In this document: positions 18,789 through 28,151 of the stretch, one piece after another | How the letters are laid out: every line of letters begins with the position of its first letter | Position numbering within the stretch: the stretch's first letter is position 1 | From: Glaciecola sp. KUL10 | GTDB lineage: Bacteria; Pseudomonadota; Gammaproteobacteria; Enterobacterales; Alteromonadaceae | DNA length: 64,000 bases | Reading direction: 5' to 3' | Assembly: GCF_003203515.1 (NCBI RefSeq) | Contig: NZ_BGNG01000007.1 | Span: 148,582 to 212,581, forward strand | Made by a program: the position numbers and the translations under genes | The notes under the pieces: generated by a model | What the model was told of the DNA's origin: nothing | Seen by the model: the letters and a program-made list of their open reading frames with translations, nothing else | Database searches by the model: none

Positions 18789-19724
18789 ATGAGCAAACAT
18801 TTTATTAGCTATTCATTACTCGCGTTCTTTGTGGGCGCAGCCCATACGCACGCGAATGAAGGTGCAGTTGCTTCTCCCAAAGAGGGTTCTGCTGACATGA
18901 TATCAGAAGGGTTCGAAAATGGTGGATGGAACGCGCCTCACTCAAGAGGATTTACGCCAGGGTTAAACAAAGGTATACCCGAAGGGTTTATGTTTAATCA
19001 ACTTCAGGGTAATCATTCATTTGAATTAGAAGACAAAATCGTCCGTGAAGGAAACTATTCAGCAAAGCTTGTTTGGTATCATAAGCACCCCGCTAAGTTT
19101 AATGGTGACGAACGTAAAGTCGATAATGTCGACCGTAAAGCAATGTTTCACGGTTTTAAAACTAAAAAAGTATTGGGTGCCGAAGCATGGTATGGTTTTA
19201 GCTTTTTCTTTCCCGCTGATGGAACCGCAAATGAGCCTAATCATTGGTTGTTTTTTCAAATACATGGTAGTGCGGATAAACGATTGAATGAACACTCACG
19301 TAATCCGCCTTTTTACATTTCTCTTGACGAGAAGGGACTATTTGGCAGTTGGAAATGGGATCCTGATGAAAAAAGTATTACTCGCTCAGGAAAAGGTACC
19401 GAGTCGTATAGGGTACCTGGTAAAAAATCCGATTACCTTGGGCGATGGGTTGACTTTGTCGTTCATGTGAGAGTTGATTATTCCGATTCAAAGACTGGAT
19501 TAATTGAGTTATGGGTAGATGGGAAGAAGGTACTCAATAAGCATAATATTCAATTTGGATACAACGATGATAATGGCATATATCCTTCCTGGGGAATGTA
19601 TTTCAATGGCGACTTAAGTGTTATGCAAAATGATCATTATTTGTATTTAGATGAAATTAAAATGACTGATGAAAAAAACGCAAACTATGAGACGGTCGCT
19701 CCAAAACTCCTAAAAGCAAAATAA
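18789..19724 (+). CDS. secreted jelly-roll polysaccharide lyase-like protein (heparin lyase I-like)
   Basis: Sec signal peptide to about residue 22 (AHTHA). The rest resembles the heparin-lyase-I-type jelly roll: GNYSAKLVWYHKHPAKFNGDERKV near residue 84, AEAWYGFSFFFP, HWLFFQIHGSADKR, and LGRWVDFVVHVRVDY with IELWVDGKKV. It follows GH78 by 12 bp in the same operon. Jelly-roll lyases acting on ulvan are known (PL28), so a uronate-lyase role is possible, but the family could not be assigned by eye and a binding-only role is not excluded. Confidence 0.62.
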   Translation: MSKHFISYSLLAFFVGAAHTHANEGAVASPKEGSADMISEGFENGGWNAPHSRGFTPGLNKGIPEGFMFNQLQGNHSFELEDKIVREGNYSAKLVWYHKHPAKFNGDERKVDNVDRKAMFHGFKTKKVLGAEAWYGFSFFFPADGTANEPNHWLFFQIHGSADKRLNEHSRNPPFYISLDEKGLFGSWKWDPDEKSITRSGKGTESYRVPGKKSDYLGRWVDFVVHVRVDYSDSKTGLIELWVDGKKVLNKHNIQFGYNDDNGIYPSWGMYFNGDLSVMQNDHYLYLDEIKMTDEKNANYETVAPKLLKAK

Positions 19725-19804
19725 ACTTCTAAGTAGTTACATAACTAAACAACCTTAGGTTTGGTGCTCCCCTGGTAGCAATAGATCGCTCAGTTGCCAA
19801 GCAT

Positions 19805-19835
19805 AAAAAAAGCTTAACTAAACGTTAGCTTTTTT
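19805..19835. terminator. bidirectional terminator between lyase-like gene and TonB receptor
   Basis: An A-run plus GC then TAAC, loop TAAAC, GTTAGC and a T-run; the stem has one bulged T. A-run before and T-run after let it work in both directions between two convergent genes. Confidence 0.75.
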
Positions 19836-19846
19836 GTGTTATTTGG

Positions 19847-19872
19847 ACTGTTCCTAAAAGTTTAGGAACAGT
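19847..19872. terminator. second hairpin downstream of TonB receptor gene
   Basis: ACTGTTCCTAAA and TTTAGGAACAGT make a perfect 12-bp stem with a 2-base spacer, seven bases beyond the receptor stop codon. The T-rich flank (TTGTTTCT) is only on the plus strand, so this may act as a processing hairpin as much as a terminator. Confidence 0.5.
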
Positions 19873-19878
19873 TTGTTT

Positions 19879-22800
19879 CTAAAATGAATACGTCGCGAAA
19901 ACTTGATACTGACGGCCTGCATAACGAACGCGATGAATCGCATCTTCGTTTCCACCAATAAAATCATATTCTTGACGATTGTTTAAGTTAAACGCACGTA
20001 GGTTAAGTCGTAAGTTTTTATTCCATCTGTAAGAGGCAGATAAGTCTAAACGACCACCCGCAGTTTGAGAGCGAGCGTCACTGCCTAAGAATGTTGGATC
20101 ACCACCACCCGCACTTAGTAGCTTCTCATCCTGCCAGTTGTACGCAAGACGAATACTGATGCCATCATTTTCCCAATATGTAATCAGGTTATATGAGCGA
20201 GGTGCAATTCTCGTCATTGGAGGTGCATCTGGGCCTTCATCTGTCTTAACATACGTGTAGTTAAATACACCACCAAAACCGTTCCATGGATAAGGAAGGA
20301 AATCTAATTTCTGCTGAATAGCAAGTTCAAAGCCATTCACATCAATTGTTGCATCAATGTTCGTATATTCACGGATGTTTACAGCACGGTTATCTGTTGT
20401 TTCACCTGTTTCTGGGTCAGTAAATGAGCCTACTTCTTGACAGATAAAACCACCATCTGGTTGATCGATTTGTTCAAGGTCGCCAACCAGTCCACCAAAC
20501 TGAGCTTCATTGCCAACTGGACAAATAGTCTGTCGATCAAACAAGTTTGTAATTTCTTTTCTGAAATAGCCCACAGAAACCGCACTACCATCTCGGTTAT
20601 ACCATTCAAGAGAAAGGTCGTAACTCGTTGAGGTATAGGGCTCTACGTCACTTCTAGGATTGTCGATACGAACACTGTTCACACTTGAAGCAATCTCGCC
20701 ACTAGGTGTTTGAGACCTCAAATTTGGGCGCACAAGACCTTCTGCATACGCAGTACGAAGCACTACATCGTCACTGACTTCTAGCGCCATATTAAATGAT
20801 GGTAAGGTGTGATCATAATCGTTTTCAGTTACAAATGGCACGTCCTCACCGTTAATAAAGCCGGAGCCGATTAGGTCATTTTTGGTTTCTACGTGACGAA
20901 CACCGATGTTGCCCGAGTAAAACATATTACCGATATCACCTTCAAAATCAGCCATAATATAGGCCGCATTGATTTGTTGCTCGACAGAGAAGTTATTCGC
21001 GTAGAATTGATTTCGACCACCGGCCGTTCTGATGAACCAACCCGTATCTCCTGCTAATACAGCACCTTCAGGAATATCACGGTCTGCTTGTAGTAATCGT
21101 TTAAGGTTTTCTGAATCTAAGACTCTCCAACCGTTATTAATATCGTAATAACCAGGGAAGTCACCATTAAAGTATTCTGCCTGGCCATCTGATGTTAATG
21201 AGTCACGAAAAATCGTTTCGTCAGATAAACCGCTTGTGTTAATGCCACCTGCACCGATTCTGAAGTCATCGTTAACAAGCTCTTCATTAGATTGACGCAC
21301 ACCAAACTTAACAGAGGTGATTTTTGCAGAATCAACACCAAAATCAACAAAGCGCTTAGCGTTAGCTTCAAAACTATTAAAATCACGCTCAGGTCGGTCA
21401 ACACGACCGTTGACGTAAAGTCTTACATCTCTGCGGCCATTTACAGCTTTATCTAAACGTGTATCAAAGCGCGTTAGCGGAACGCTGCCCCAGTTTCCAG
21501 TATATGTAAAGTTATCGATTCCCGTTAGAGAAGAGGATGCACTACCTAAGTCACCATTTCCTGTATTGATAAACCCAGTGATACCTGTTGGTTCAAAACC
21601 ATTGTTGTTACGCGAGGTTAGATGGCGAACATCAAGGCCTTCATTAACAAATTCATTTGATGCGTTAGATGCACTTACTGTGCTATCTATTACCCAATTT
21701 TCGTTAGCATAATTACCGTATAAAAAGACACCTTTCGCTTCTTCGATATATGAAAACAATCGATTGGCTGGCGCCCAACTAACATTGGTTAGCCTTACTT
21801 GGTCTACAGAATAGATCGGATTGCCATCTGCACCGTCGTTTAGTCGAACAGGGCTACCGATTAGGTCAACTTCTTGAATGACTTGTCCAGTGTTTTCGCC
21901 CCGAGTGTAGCGAGTATCAAGTTGGCGACGAATAGAAAAGTTTACGTCTTCCATGTTACTTTCATCGAGCGTACGCTTGGTATATAGAACATTAGCGCCT
22001 AACTTTAAATTATCAGTTGCTTTCCATTCGATATTACCAGTAGCCGAGATTCTGTCACCTCTGGCATTCTCTGTAATTTGGCGAGCACGAATCGGTGCAT
22101 AAATACTCGCATTTTCTTCAAGACCATGGCGCTGGATAAATTCATCAACATTGGCCACGTCATTATTAACAAAGGCGCGCTGATCCCAGTTTGCTGTGTC
22201 ACGGCGGAAGTTTTGTTCTGAAGCTGCAATTTTACCAGCAATGGCAAGCTTATCTTTTATCAAATGCTTAGTACCTGAAAAGCGAAACTCTGTGTCCCAA
22301 GCTTGCGATAGCTCTTCATAACGACTACCTAGGCTAACTGAATAGCGACCGTCGGACTTACTTAATGCTCGCTGTAGTTTCTTATCAACTACGCCCGCGA
22401 TACCGCCTTCTTGGATATCAGCGGTTGGACTTTTAATGACTGTAATACCATCAAATACACTCGCTTCGAAGGAGCCAAAAGGGTTTGTGCTGCCAACTTG
22501 GCTAGTCGAGCGACTAGGTGTTGCAAATGATTGACCTTCTGCGGTCGTCTTTACAAATCCACTTCCAAGGCCTCGCAAACTGATTTCCGAATTACGTTGA
22601 GCATCTTCGGTATTTAGTTGCACGCCCGGCAATGCTTGTAGGGCTTCTCCCAAGTCAAGCGCTGGGAGAGAGTCAATGTCTTGAGCAGATATTGCATCAA
22701 CAACTGAATTTGCGTTTCTTTTTACGTCAAGAGCTGCTTCTAAAGAGCTCCTTACGCCTTTTACTTCGATTACCTCTAACGTACTTTCATTTTTATTTTC

Positions 22801-22923
22801 TAGCGCTGAATTAACTTCTTGAGCTATTAGTGAAGGCGCGCTGACTGCTAATAACATGCCAGTAACACTGCATATTAGGGTTGAACGAGCTTGTTGTGTC
22901 TTATTAGATAATGGTTTTTTCAT
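19879..22923 (-). CDS. TonB-dependent outer-membrane receptor
   Basis: Imports oligosaccharides (presumed ulvan fragments) across the outer membrane with TonB energy. It has a signal peptide to about residue 35 (APSLIAQ), a TonB-box-like LEVIEVKG at 49-56, and a plug domain at about 60-190 with AISAQDIDSLPALDLGEALQ and ISLRGLGSGF. A 22-strand-type barrel follows and ends in YQVFATYSF with the usual terminal Phe. Its 1014 aa fit the large proteobacterial carbohydrate receptors. It has no SusD partner. Its promoter region carries a phased TCA array (23042-23067), which ties it to the enzymes. Confidence 0.93.
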   Translation of the reverse strand: MKKPLSNKTQQARSTLICSVTGMLLAVSAPSLIAQEVNSALENKNESTLEVIEVKGVRSSLEAALDVKRNANSVVDAISAQDIDSLPALDLGEALQALPGVQLNTEDAQRNSEISLRGLGSGFVKTTAEGQSFATPSRSTSQVGSTNPFGSFEASVFDGITVIKSPTADIQEGGIAGVVDKKLQRALSKSDGRYSVSLGSRYEELSQAWDTEFRFSGTKHLIKDKLAIAGKIAASEQNFRRDTANWDQRAFVNNDVANVDEFIQRHGLEENASIYAPIRARQITENARGDRISATGNIEWKATDNLKLGANVLYTKRTLDESNMEDVNFSIRRQLDTRYTRGENTGQVIQEVDLIGSPVRLNDGADGNPIYSVDQVRLTNVSWAPANRLFSYIEEAKGVFLYGNYANENWVIDSTVSASNASNEFVNEGLDVRHLTSRNNNGFEPTGITGFINTGNGDLGSASSSLTGIDNFTYTGNWGSVPLTRFDTRLDKAVNGRRDVRLYVNGRVDRPERDFNSFEANAKRFVDFGVDSAKITSVKFGVRQSNEELVNDDFRIGAGGINTSGLSDETIFRDSLTSDGQAEYFNGDFPGYYDINNGWRVLDSENLKRLLQADRDIPEGAVLAGDTGWFIRTAGGRNQFYANNFSVEQQINAAYIMADFEGDIGNMFYSGNIGVRHVETKNDLIGSGFINGEDVPFVTENDYDHTLPSFNMALEVSDDVVLRTAYAEGLVRPNLRSQTPSGEIASSVNSVRIDNPRSDVEPYTSTSYDLSLEWYNRDGSAVSVGYFRKEITNLFDRQTICPVGNEAQFGGLVGDLEQIDQPDGGFICQEVGSFTDPETGETTDNRAVNIREYTNIDATIDVNGFELAIQQKLDFLPYPWNGFGGVFNYTYVKTDEGPDAPPMTRIAPRSYNLITYWENDGISIRLAYNWQDEKLLSAGGGDPTFLGSDARSQTAGGRLDLSASYRWNKNLRLNLRAFNLNNRQEYDFIGGNEDAIHRVRYAGRQYQVFATYSF

Positions 22924-23041
22924 TGTGAAACCTTAATTCTTTAAAACCTCTAATTCAGCGGTCATGCATTTTAGAGGTTTTATTGTGTGCTGTATTGTCA
23001 TTAAATTATTCTTTGAATGATGCTCTAAACGCCTTAATCAC

Positions 23042-23067
23042 TCAAAAGAAATCATTTACAGTCATAA
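23042..23067. promoter_or_regulatory. 10-bp-phased TCA array upstream of TonB receptor
   Basis: TCAAAA (23042), TCATTT (23052) and TCATAA (23062) are at an exact 10-bp period, 119 bp upstream of the receptor start on the opposite strand. All three hexamers recur in other arrays of the window. Confidence 0.5.
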
Positions 23068-23366
23068 ATATACACGATGTAAAGTTTAAAGCAATGGGTT
23101 GTTAAATATTTGTTGTTTTAATGTGTGATGTGGTTTGTTTGGTTATATCAATGATTGGATTTATTTAAGTGTTTGATTTAAAAGATTTATATTGTTTTTT
23201 TTGCTTGTTTTTCATTGCAGACTAATGCCAATAGATAAATATAAATAATTTTTATGACAATGAATTATTCAACATTTGTTAACCGTCATTAACTTGCAAA
23301 TCTGCTTAATTTTAATGCGAATTGTTTAAAGTTAAATTATAGGGAATTATGAGAGGCAAGGCTGCA

Positions 23367-23387
23367 AGCCCCAAGAAGTTTGGGGCT
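23367..23387. repeat. isolated GC-rich hairpin in the receptor leader region
   Basis: AGCCCCAA, loop GAAGT, TTGGGGCT: a perfect 8-bp GC-rich stem inside otherwise AT-rich DNA, 122 bp downstream of the Sel1 gene. It could end the Sel1 transcript although no T-run follows. Confidence 0.4.
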
Positions 23388-23508
23388 GAGAGAAAAGTGA
23401 AACAATTATCACATATTAATATTATGTACTTATTTTGATGTGGCGGTGTTATTTTTAATTGCGAGCCATTCGCTCAATAACGGAGATTGAATTGTTATAT
23501 TTTTAAAT

Positions 23509-24984
23509 TTAATTTTCATAATCAGTAACAAATATATTACCGGTTGTAATTCTGGTTAACAGATCTTGCCAACTTGAAACGTCCCAGTTTTTCATTTGTC
23601 CGCGAAGTATAGCCGTTTCTAAATTTTCTACTGCTAACTTAATATTGCGATTAGCACCGGTTCTGTATTTCAAGGCTAGCAAGTAGTTATAGCGGGGGTC
23701 GTTGTTAGCCGTTTCTGTCAACGCTAAAAGGTACTTGACGGCCTTGTCATAGTTAGCTACTTCTTTATTTTTGCTATTAAATAAAATATCAACTGCGGCA
23801 ATATGTGACTCAATATCACCTTTAGACATAGCTGACTCAAACCAAAACAGTGCTTTTTTCTCATCTTTAATCACCCAAGGGCTCGTTTGTAAAATTTTGG
23901 CTAATCGATACTCAGCTCTCACCAAACCATATTTACTTGCTTCAGACAACCAGTGTATGGCTTGCGCAAGGTCTCTTTGTTCGCGATAAAGTTTGAATCC
24001 ATACTCATACATAGCAGGCGAATGGCCGGTTTCTGAAAGCCTAAGAAGTATCTGTTCCGCTTCAGTGTCTTCTTGTTCTATCCAAGGAAAGTTCAGCATT
24101 AACATTGCCAGATTAAATTGATCATTAACCGTACCACCTTTTCTGAATTTCCGCGTTTGGCGAACAACTTGTTCATACATTTTTTCATTTTCTCGAATCA
24201 AGGCAAATTTGTTAAATGCCGCTGCTCCAAGATAAGTCCGACTTGCAAAGTCAACTGCTTGCTCGCCATGCATAGGCACCTCAATTGGGAATAGAATGAA
24301 TTGTTCAAGCAAAGGTTGATAGTGGCCAAATTTTTGCACTTCACTTGTATAGCGAATCGAACCATCGCTGGCAATATCGTGATCGATTATTAAAAAAGGG
24401 GTTCGAGGCGTCGATCTCACTAACTCAATTGAGTCGTCTGAAAACGCCTCATCTGAACTTGCATCAAATGAAAGGTCACCGCCAAAAGTATTGGGCTGAT
24501 AATCGTCAAGTTCTATATCTTGAGGGTGGTAAACTGTTTTTCGTGTAGCTTCGCCATTAAATTTAATTGTCTCTATTGGGTCGCCTGTTTCGAGAACAGG
24601 GAAGTATTGAGTGATTTTGCGCTCAATACCGTGACTCTTTTTGTAGTCTTCAAGTACCTGCAATATAGAGTGTTGATTTTCTTTTGGTAACGAATCTAAG
24701 ATATTTGTGATTATTTGTTCTGAGTTATGAAATTTTTGTTCAGCAGCCAAATAAAAATATAGCATAGCGTTTACAGCGTCTTTTTCTCCACCTAAACCTT
24801 TATGATACATATTACCTAGCTGATAGTAAGCATGAGGATTTCCGACTTTTGCAGAGGCTAAGTATTCCTTTTTTGCTAATGCATATTTTTGCTCAGTAAA
24901 ATATTTGTCAGCTAAAAAAATATCTGTTCCTTTTGCAAAGGTTGGCAGAAAGAAAAGTAAGAATAAAAGTGACGATTTGTACAT
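23509..24984 (-). CDS. exported Sel1/TPR-repeat protein
   Basis: Signal peptide to about residue 18 (LPTFAKG). N-terminal Sel1-like repeats follow (YALAKKEYLASAKVGNPHAYYQLGNMYHKG). A middle region of about residues 125-260 has no repeat pattern; one stretch near 165 (KTVYHPQDIELDD) faintly recalls TonB-type C-terminal domains. C-terminal Sel1 repeats run from about 280 to 470. Such proteins scaffold periplasmic interactions. It lies upstream of, and in the same direction as, the TonB receptor, which suggests a helper role in uptake. Function unproven. Confidence 0.75.
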   Translation of the reverse strand: MYKSSLLFLLFFLPTFAKGTDIFLADKYFTEQKYALAKKEYLASAKVGNPHAYYQLGNMYHKGLGGEKDAVNAMLYFYLAAEQKFHNSEQIITNILDSLPKENQHSILQVLEDYKKSHGIERKITQYFPVLETGDPIETIKFNGEATRKTVYHPQDIELDDYQPNTFGGDLSFDASSDEAFSDDSIELVRSTPRTPFLIIDHDIASDGSIRYTSEVQKFGHYQPLLEQFILFPIEVPMHGEQAVDFASRTYLGAAAFNKFALIRENEKMYEQVVRQTRKFRKGGTVNDQFNLAMLMLNFPWIEQEDTEAEQILLRLSETGHSPAMYEYGFKLYREQRDLAQAIHWLSEASKYGLVRAEYRLAKILQTSPWVIKDEKKALFWFESAMSKGDIESHIAAVDILFNSKNKEVANYDKAVKYLLALTETANNDPRYNYLLALKYRTGANRNIKLAVENLETAILRGQMKNWDVSSWQDLLTRITTGNIFVTDYEN

Positions 24985-25284
24985 TGAGCAATTTACCTTA
25001 GTTAATATGGCTTAAATATCATAGGGTATATTGCTTAGATTTGACATGATATGAAACTGTTTTTATGTAAAATTTTCGTAAAGAGTTATTCGTAAAGGCT
25101 ATGGTTTTAGGTTTATAAATAAAATTAGCAGTGTGTTTGTTCAAAAAACCAATTGAATTTGTGATTTAAAATGAATTAATGTGATCTAAAATTGTTGCAT
25201 TTGTTTGGTTTGAGTGTTTTCTTATATTTATATAAATCAACGTATTGTATTTGTAAGACTTGCTGTTTAAGGACCTACCTTGTT
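24985..25284. other. divergent region between Sel1 gene and sulfatase
   Basis: 300 bp without a gene. A TTG-initiated extension of the sulfatase frame to 25192 lacks a ribosome site and is not believed. The phased TGA array at 25162-25184 lies here. Confidence 0.5.
25162..25184. promoter_or_regulatory. 10-bp-phased TGA array upstream of sulfatase
   Basis: TGA at 25162, 25172 and 25182, exact 10-bp period, about 100 bp before the ATG at 25285. On the other strand it reads as TCA, matching the other arrays. Confidence 0.45.
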
Positions 25285-27054
25285 ATGAAAGCATCAATAT
25301 TCGACTATGCACCTTTGTCGACATTAATTTGTTTGTTTATTTTTACCTCTATTTGCAAAGCTAACGTGGCTGAAGTCACTAATGTGAATGGGGGAGCTAT
25401 TAATGCAGGTAAAAGTAAACCAAATATTCTCTGGTTAGTTGTAGAGGATATGAGTCCAATTCTATCGGTATATGGCGATCCCACTATTGCTACTCCTGCA
25501 ATAACTCAGTTAGCTAAAGAGGGAGTAACATACACAAATGTTTATTCGACTTCTGGCGTCTGCGCTCCAAGTCGAGCGGCATTGGCACTTGGTATGTATC
25601 CATCAGCCGTTGGTGCAAATCATATGCGTACAACATCAGATACAAAGACAACGGGTTTACCGAAATATGAGGCGGTTCCACCCTCCCAAGCTAAAATGCT
25701 GAGTCAATACATGCGAGAGGCCGGATATTACACCACTAATAATTACAAAACTGATTATCAATTTAAACATCCAAAGGCAGCTTGGAATGAAAGCGGACCT
25801 CTCGCCCATTGGCGTAAAAGACCTGAAGGGCAGGCTTTTTTCTCAGTTGTAAATTTCACTACTACACACGAGTCGGGATTGTTTGAGCCCTACGGAATCA
25901 GAAAAATAGAGGCTAGACATTATTTTTCTGATGACGAGGCAAAGATAAGGGCACTTCCGCAGCATCACTCAGTCAAAACAAACGAACAAGAGACGCCTAT
26001 CCACGTGAATAAAAATAAGGAATTTCCCATTCCTCCTTATTTACCTGATACACCACTTGTGCGTCGCGATTTATGGAAAATGTATAACAATCTTGCAGAG
26101 ACAGATCGCCAAATTGCCGCTGTAATCCGACAGCTAAAAGATGACGGCTTATACGAAAACACCGTGATTGTGTTTTACGCAGATCACGGTGGACCACTGC
26201 CGCGACAGAAACGTTTGATTTACGATAGCGGTTTAAGAGTCCCTTTAATTATACGCTTTCCAAATAGTAATTTTGCAGGTACTACTGATGACCAATTAAT
26301 TAGTTTTGTAGATTTTGTACCTTCTACACTGGCGTTGGCAGGGCAGACAATTCCTGAGCATATGCATGGTGTCAATTTTTTAGATAAAGTGACCGATATT
26401 GACGATGGTGAGAGAGAGTATATTCATGCTGCAGCAGACCGCTTTGATGGATTTACCGACAGTATCCGTGCGGTAAAAAATAGTCGATTTAAGTACATTC
26501 GTAACTATCGTCCACAACAAGGCTACTATCTACCCGTAAGCTACCGAGAAAAGATCCCAACGATGCAAGAGCTGCTGCGGTTGCGTGAAGCTGGTAAATT
26601 AAATGAAATTCAAGCCCAGTGGTTTAGACAGTTAAAACCCAAAGAAGAACTATTTGACACACTGTTGGATCCTCATGAGTTAAACAATCTTGCGAGCAAA
26701 CCTGAGTACCTAGGTATTTTGCAGGAGCTTCGGGCTGAAAACAATCGCTGGCTAAATGAGATTGGTGACTTGCCCAATCAACCAGAACGTCAATTGATAG
26801 ATTCACTTTGGGGAGGAAGCGCTGACAAGCCAGTCACTCAAACACCTAACTTAAGTATTCAAGATGGCCATTTGTATATGAGTAGCGAAACTAAAGGTGC
26901 AGTTATCTCTTACCAAGAGGTTAGCGAAAAAGGGAACTCAGAATGGCAGCTTTATCAAGCCCCTATTCGAGTCAAAACAGACACTGAATATAAAGTGGTG
27001 GCGCACCGCTTGGGGTACAACGAAAGTGTGACTGTTGAAATAAGTGTAAACTAG
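25285..27054 (+). CDS. exported type I sulfatase (heparan N-sulfatase-like group)
   Basis: Removes sulfate from saccharides in the periplasm. The ATG at 25285 is chosen because AAGGA lies upstream and a signal peptide follows (residues 1-25). Motifs are the metal site LVVEDMSP (about 51-58), CAPSR with formylglycine Cys93, and YADHGGPLPRQKR near residue 301, a form seen in sulfamidase-like S1 proteins. The 589 aa include an extra C-terminal beta domain from about 510. It stands alone behind its own array and its 3' end overlaps the convergent TIM-barrel gene by 4 bp. Confidence 0.9.
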   Translation: MKASIFDYAPLSTLICLFIFTSICKANVAEVTNVNGGAINAGKSKPNILWLVVEDMSPILSVYGDPTIATPAITQLAKEGVTYTNVYSTSGVCAPSRAALALGMYPSAVGANHMRTTSDTKTTGLPKYEAVPPSQAKMLSQYMREAGYYTTNNYKTDYQFKHPKAAWNESGPLAHWRKRPEGQAFFSVVNFTTTHESGLFEPYGIRKIEARHYFSDDEAKIRALPQHHSVKTNEQETPIHVNKNKEFPIPPYLPDTPLVRRDLWKMYNNLAETDRQIAAVIRQLKDDGLYENTVIVFYADHGGPLPRQKRLIYDSGLRVPLIIRFPNSNFAGTTDDQLISFVDFVPSTLALAGQTIPEHMHGVNFLDKVTDIDDGEREYIHAAADRFDGFTDSIRAVKNSRFKYIRNYRPQQGYYLPVSYREKIPTMQELLRLREAGKLNEIQAQWFRQLKPKEELFDTLLDPHELNNLASKPEYLGILQELRAENNRWLNEIGDLPNQPERQLIDSLWGGSADKPVTQTPNLSIQDGHLYMSSETKGAVISYQEVSEKGNSEWQLYQAPIRVKTDTEYKVVAHRLGYNESVTVEISVN

Positions 27055-27947
27055 CCCCTATTTTTTTTAACTTCATGGAGAATAGCGTTTATACCATTAA
27101 ACGATGCTTCGACTGCCTGCATTGGACTCAGTGGGATTGGGTATTCTTCTTGTTCAACCACGATCCATCGAGTATTGCCAAATTCAATGCTCGATTCTAT
27201 CAAGCGTTTCCAATCAAAGTTATCTTCGCCTAAAATCACCTGATGACTAGTTGAAACAACCCCAGGTTTACCTTTGTAAGTTCTTATTTTGAAGTGTGTT
27301 GTGAGCGTTCGCTGAGGAAATCGTTTTACATATTCAACTGGATCAACACCCGCGAAAGTAGCCCAACCAACATCAAGTTGTAGTATCAAGTCATCGGGGG
27401 TGTTAATTGCTATATAGTCCCAAAAACTTTCCTCTTTGAACGTTTCGAACTCCGAAGAATGGTTATGGTAACCCATGTACATATCCATCGCTCTGACGCG
27501 CTTATTCACTTGTTTCAACTCATTGATGAACTCATCTATATTCTCAGACTGACTAGCACGACTATCAAAGGGAATGATTATGAACTCGGTACCTAAGGCT
27601 TTAAAAAAAGCTAGGTGTTTATCTGCGTCACTGCCGGTAAGTTGACGAAGCGAGATATGAACGCCGCTAACTTCGAGACCTAATTCCTTTAAGAAGTTTT
27701 TTAATCCTATTGGATCATTATCATACGGGCCGTAACGCCCTGCAAACTCGATACCGCTAAAGCCAATTTCAGCAATTTTCTTTAATGTGGATTTAAAGTC
27801 TTTTGATACATCACCTCTGACTGAGTGAAGTTGCACACTGAGCTTCGGAATCGGTGCGGAATCTGCTTTTGAGTAAGCTTCAAATGGCGTGAACAAGATG
27901 CATGACAGTGCAAAAAAACGAGTAAAAAAGTATTTTGTGTTAGTCAT
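27051..27947 (-). CDS. exported sugar isomerase/epimerase-like TIM-barrel protein
   Basis: Xylose-isomerase-like TIM barrel with the expected metal-site motifs: LSVQLHSVRGDV, GIEFAGRYG, GVHISLRQL, MGYHNHSSEF, LDVGWATFAG, HFKIRTYKG and VVEQEEYP. The ATG at 27947 gives a signal peptide (ALSCILFTPFEAYSKA) and 298 aa; the frame runs 59 codons further upstream but without signal-like or conserved sequence. Export is notable because the family is usually cytoplasmic. It is divergent from a GMC dehydrogenase across a shared promoter with a phased array. Relatives take part in 3-keto-glycoside cleavage; that role is inference here. Confidence 0.8.
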   Translation of the reverse strand: MTNTKYFFTRFFALSCILFTPFEAYSKADSAPIPKLSVQLHSVRGDVSKDFKSTLKKIAEIGFSGIEFAGRYGPYDNDPIGLKNFLKELGLEVSGVHISLRQLTGSDADKHLAFFKALGTEFIIIPFDSRASQSENIDEFINELKQVNKRVRAMDMYMGYHNHSSEFETFKEESFWDYIAINTPDDLILQLDVGWATFAGVDPVEYVKRFPQRTLTTHFKIRTYKGKPGVVSTSHQVILGEDNFDWKRLIESSIEFGNTRWIVVEQEEYPIPLSPMQAVEASFNGINAILHEVKKNRG

Positions 27948-27969
27948 TGCTTGATTTTTTAAGTTATAT

Positions 27970-27992
27970 TGATTGAAAATGATTGTATATGA
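27970..27992. promoter_or_regulatory. 10-bp-phased TGATT array in divergent promoter (TIM barrel / GMC)
   Basis: TGATT at 27970, 27980 and 27990, exact 10-bp period, 23 bp before the TIM-barrel ATG and 160 bp before the GMC ATG. Confidence 0.5.
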
Positions 27993-28151
27993 TTTGTGAA
28001 TTGTTGTCCTATAAAATAACAATGTATTAAAAATTAGAGGGTTAGCCTGTTTTTTTTGCGCTTCTTTTTTATGCGTTTTTATTTTTCTTATTTTAAAAAG
28101 GCAAGATTGTTCAAATTTAATCATCTTATGTTTTTGATTAGAAGGGATGTT

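Larger units (their letters stand above)
22924..23508. other. 585-bp intergenic region upstream of TonB receptor
   Basis: No credible coding sequence. It is very AT-rich and holds the receptor promoter, the phased array at 23042-23067 and a stable isolated hairpin at 23367-23387. The long leader leaves room for a small RNA or 5' UTR control, but no known riboswitch pattern was found. Confidence 0.5.

Noticed and set aside
23360..23400. TPP-riboswitch-like CTGAGA next to a GC-rich hairpin
   Set aside because: The other TPP core element (ACCTGA-type) is absent, and no thiamine gene follows. Only the hairpin is reported.
25192..25284. TTG-initiated extension of the sulfatase frame
   Set aside because: No ribosome site, Cys-rich sequence unlike a signal peptide; the ATG at 25285 gives a proper one.
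27948..28124. 59-codon N-terminal extension of the TIM-barrel frame
   Set aside because: It crosses the divergent promoter and the phased array, is Lys/Asn-rich without family similarity, and hides the signal peptide that starts at 27947.
28056..28151. Upstream extension of the first GMC dehydrogenase frame
   Set aside because: The FAD motif sits right after the ATG at 28152, which has a good ribosome site; the extension overlaps the divergent gene's leader.
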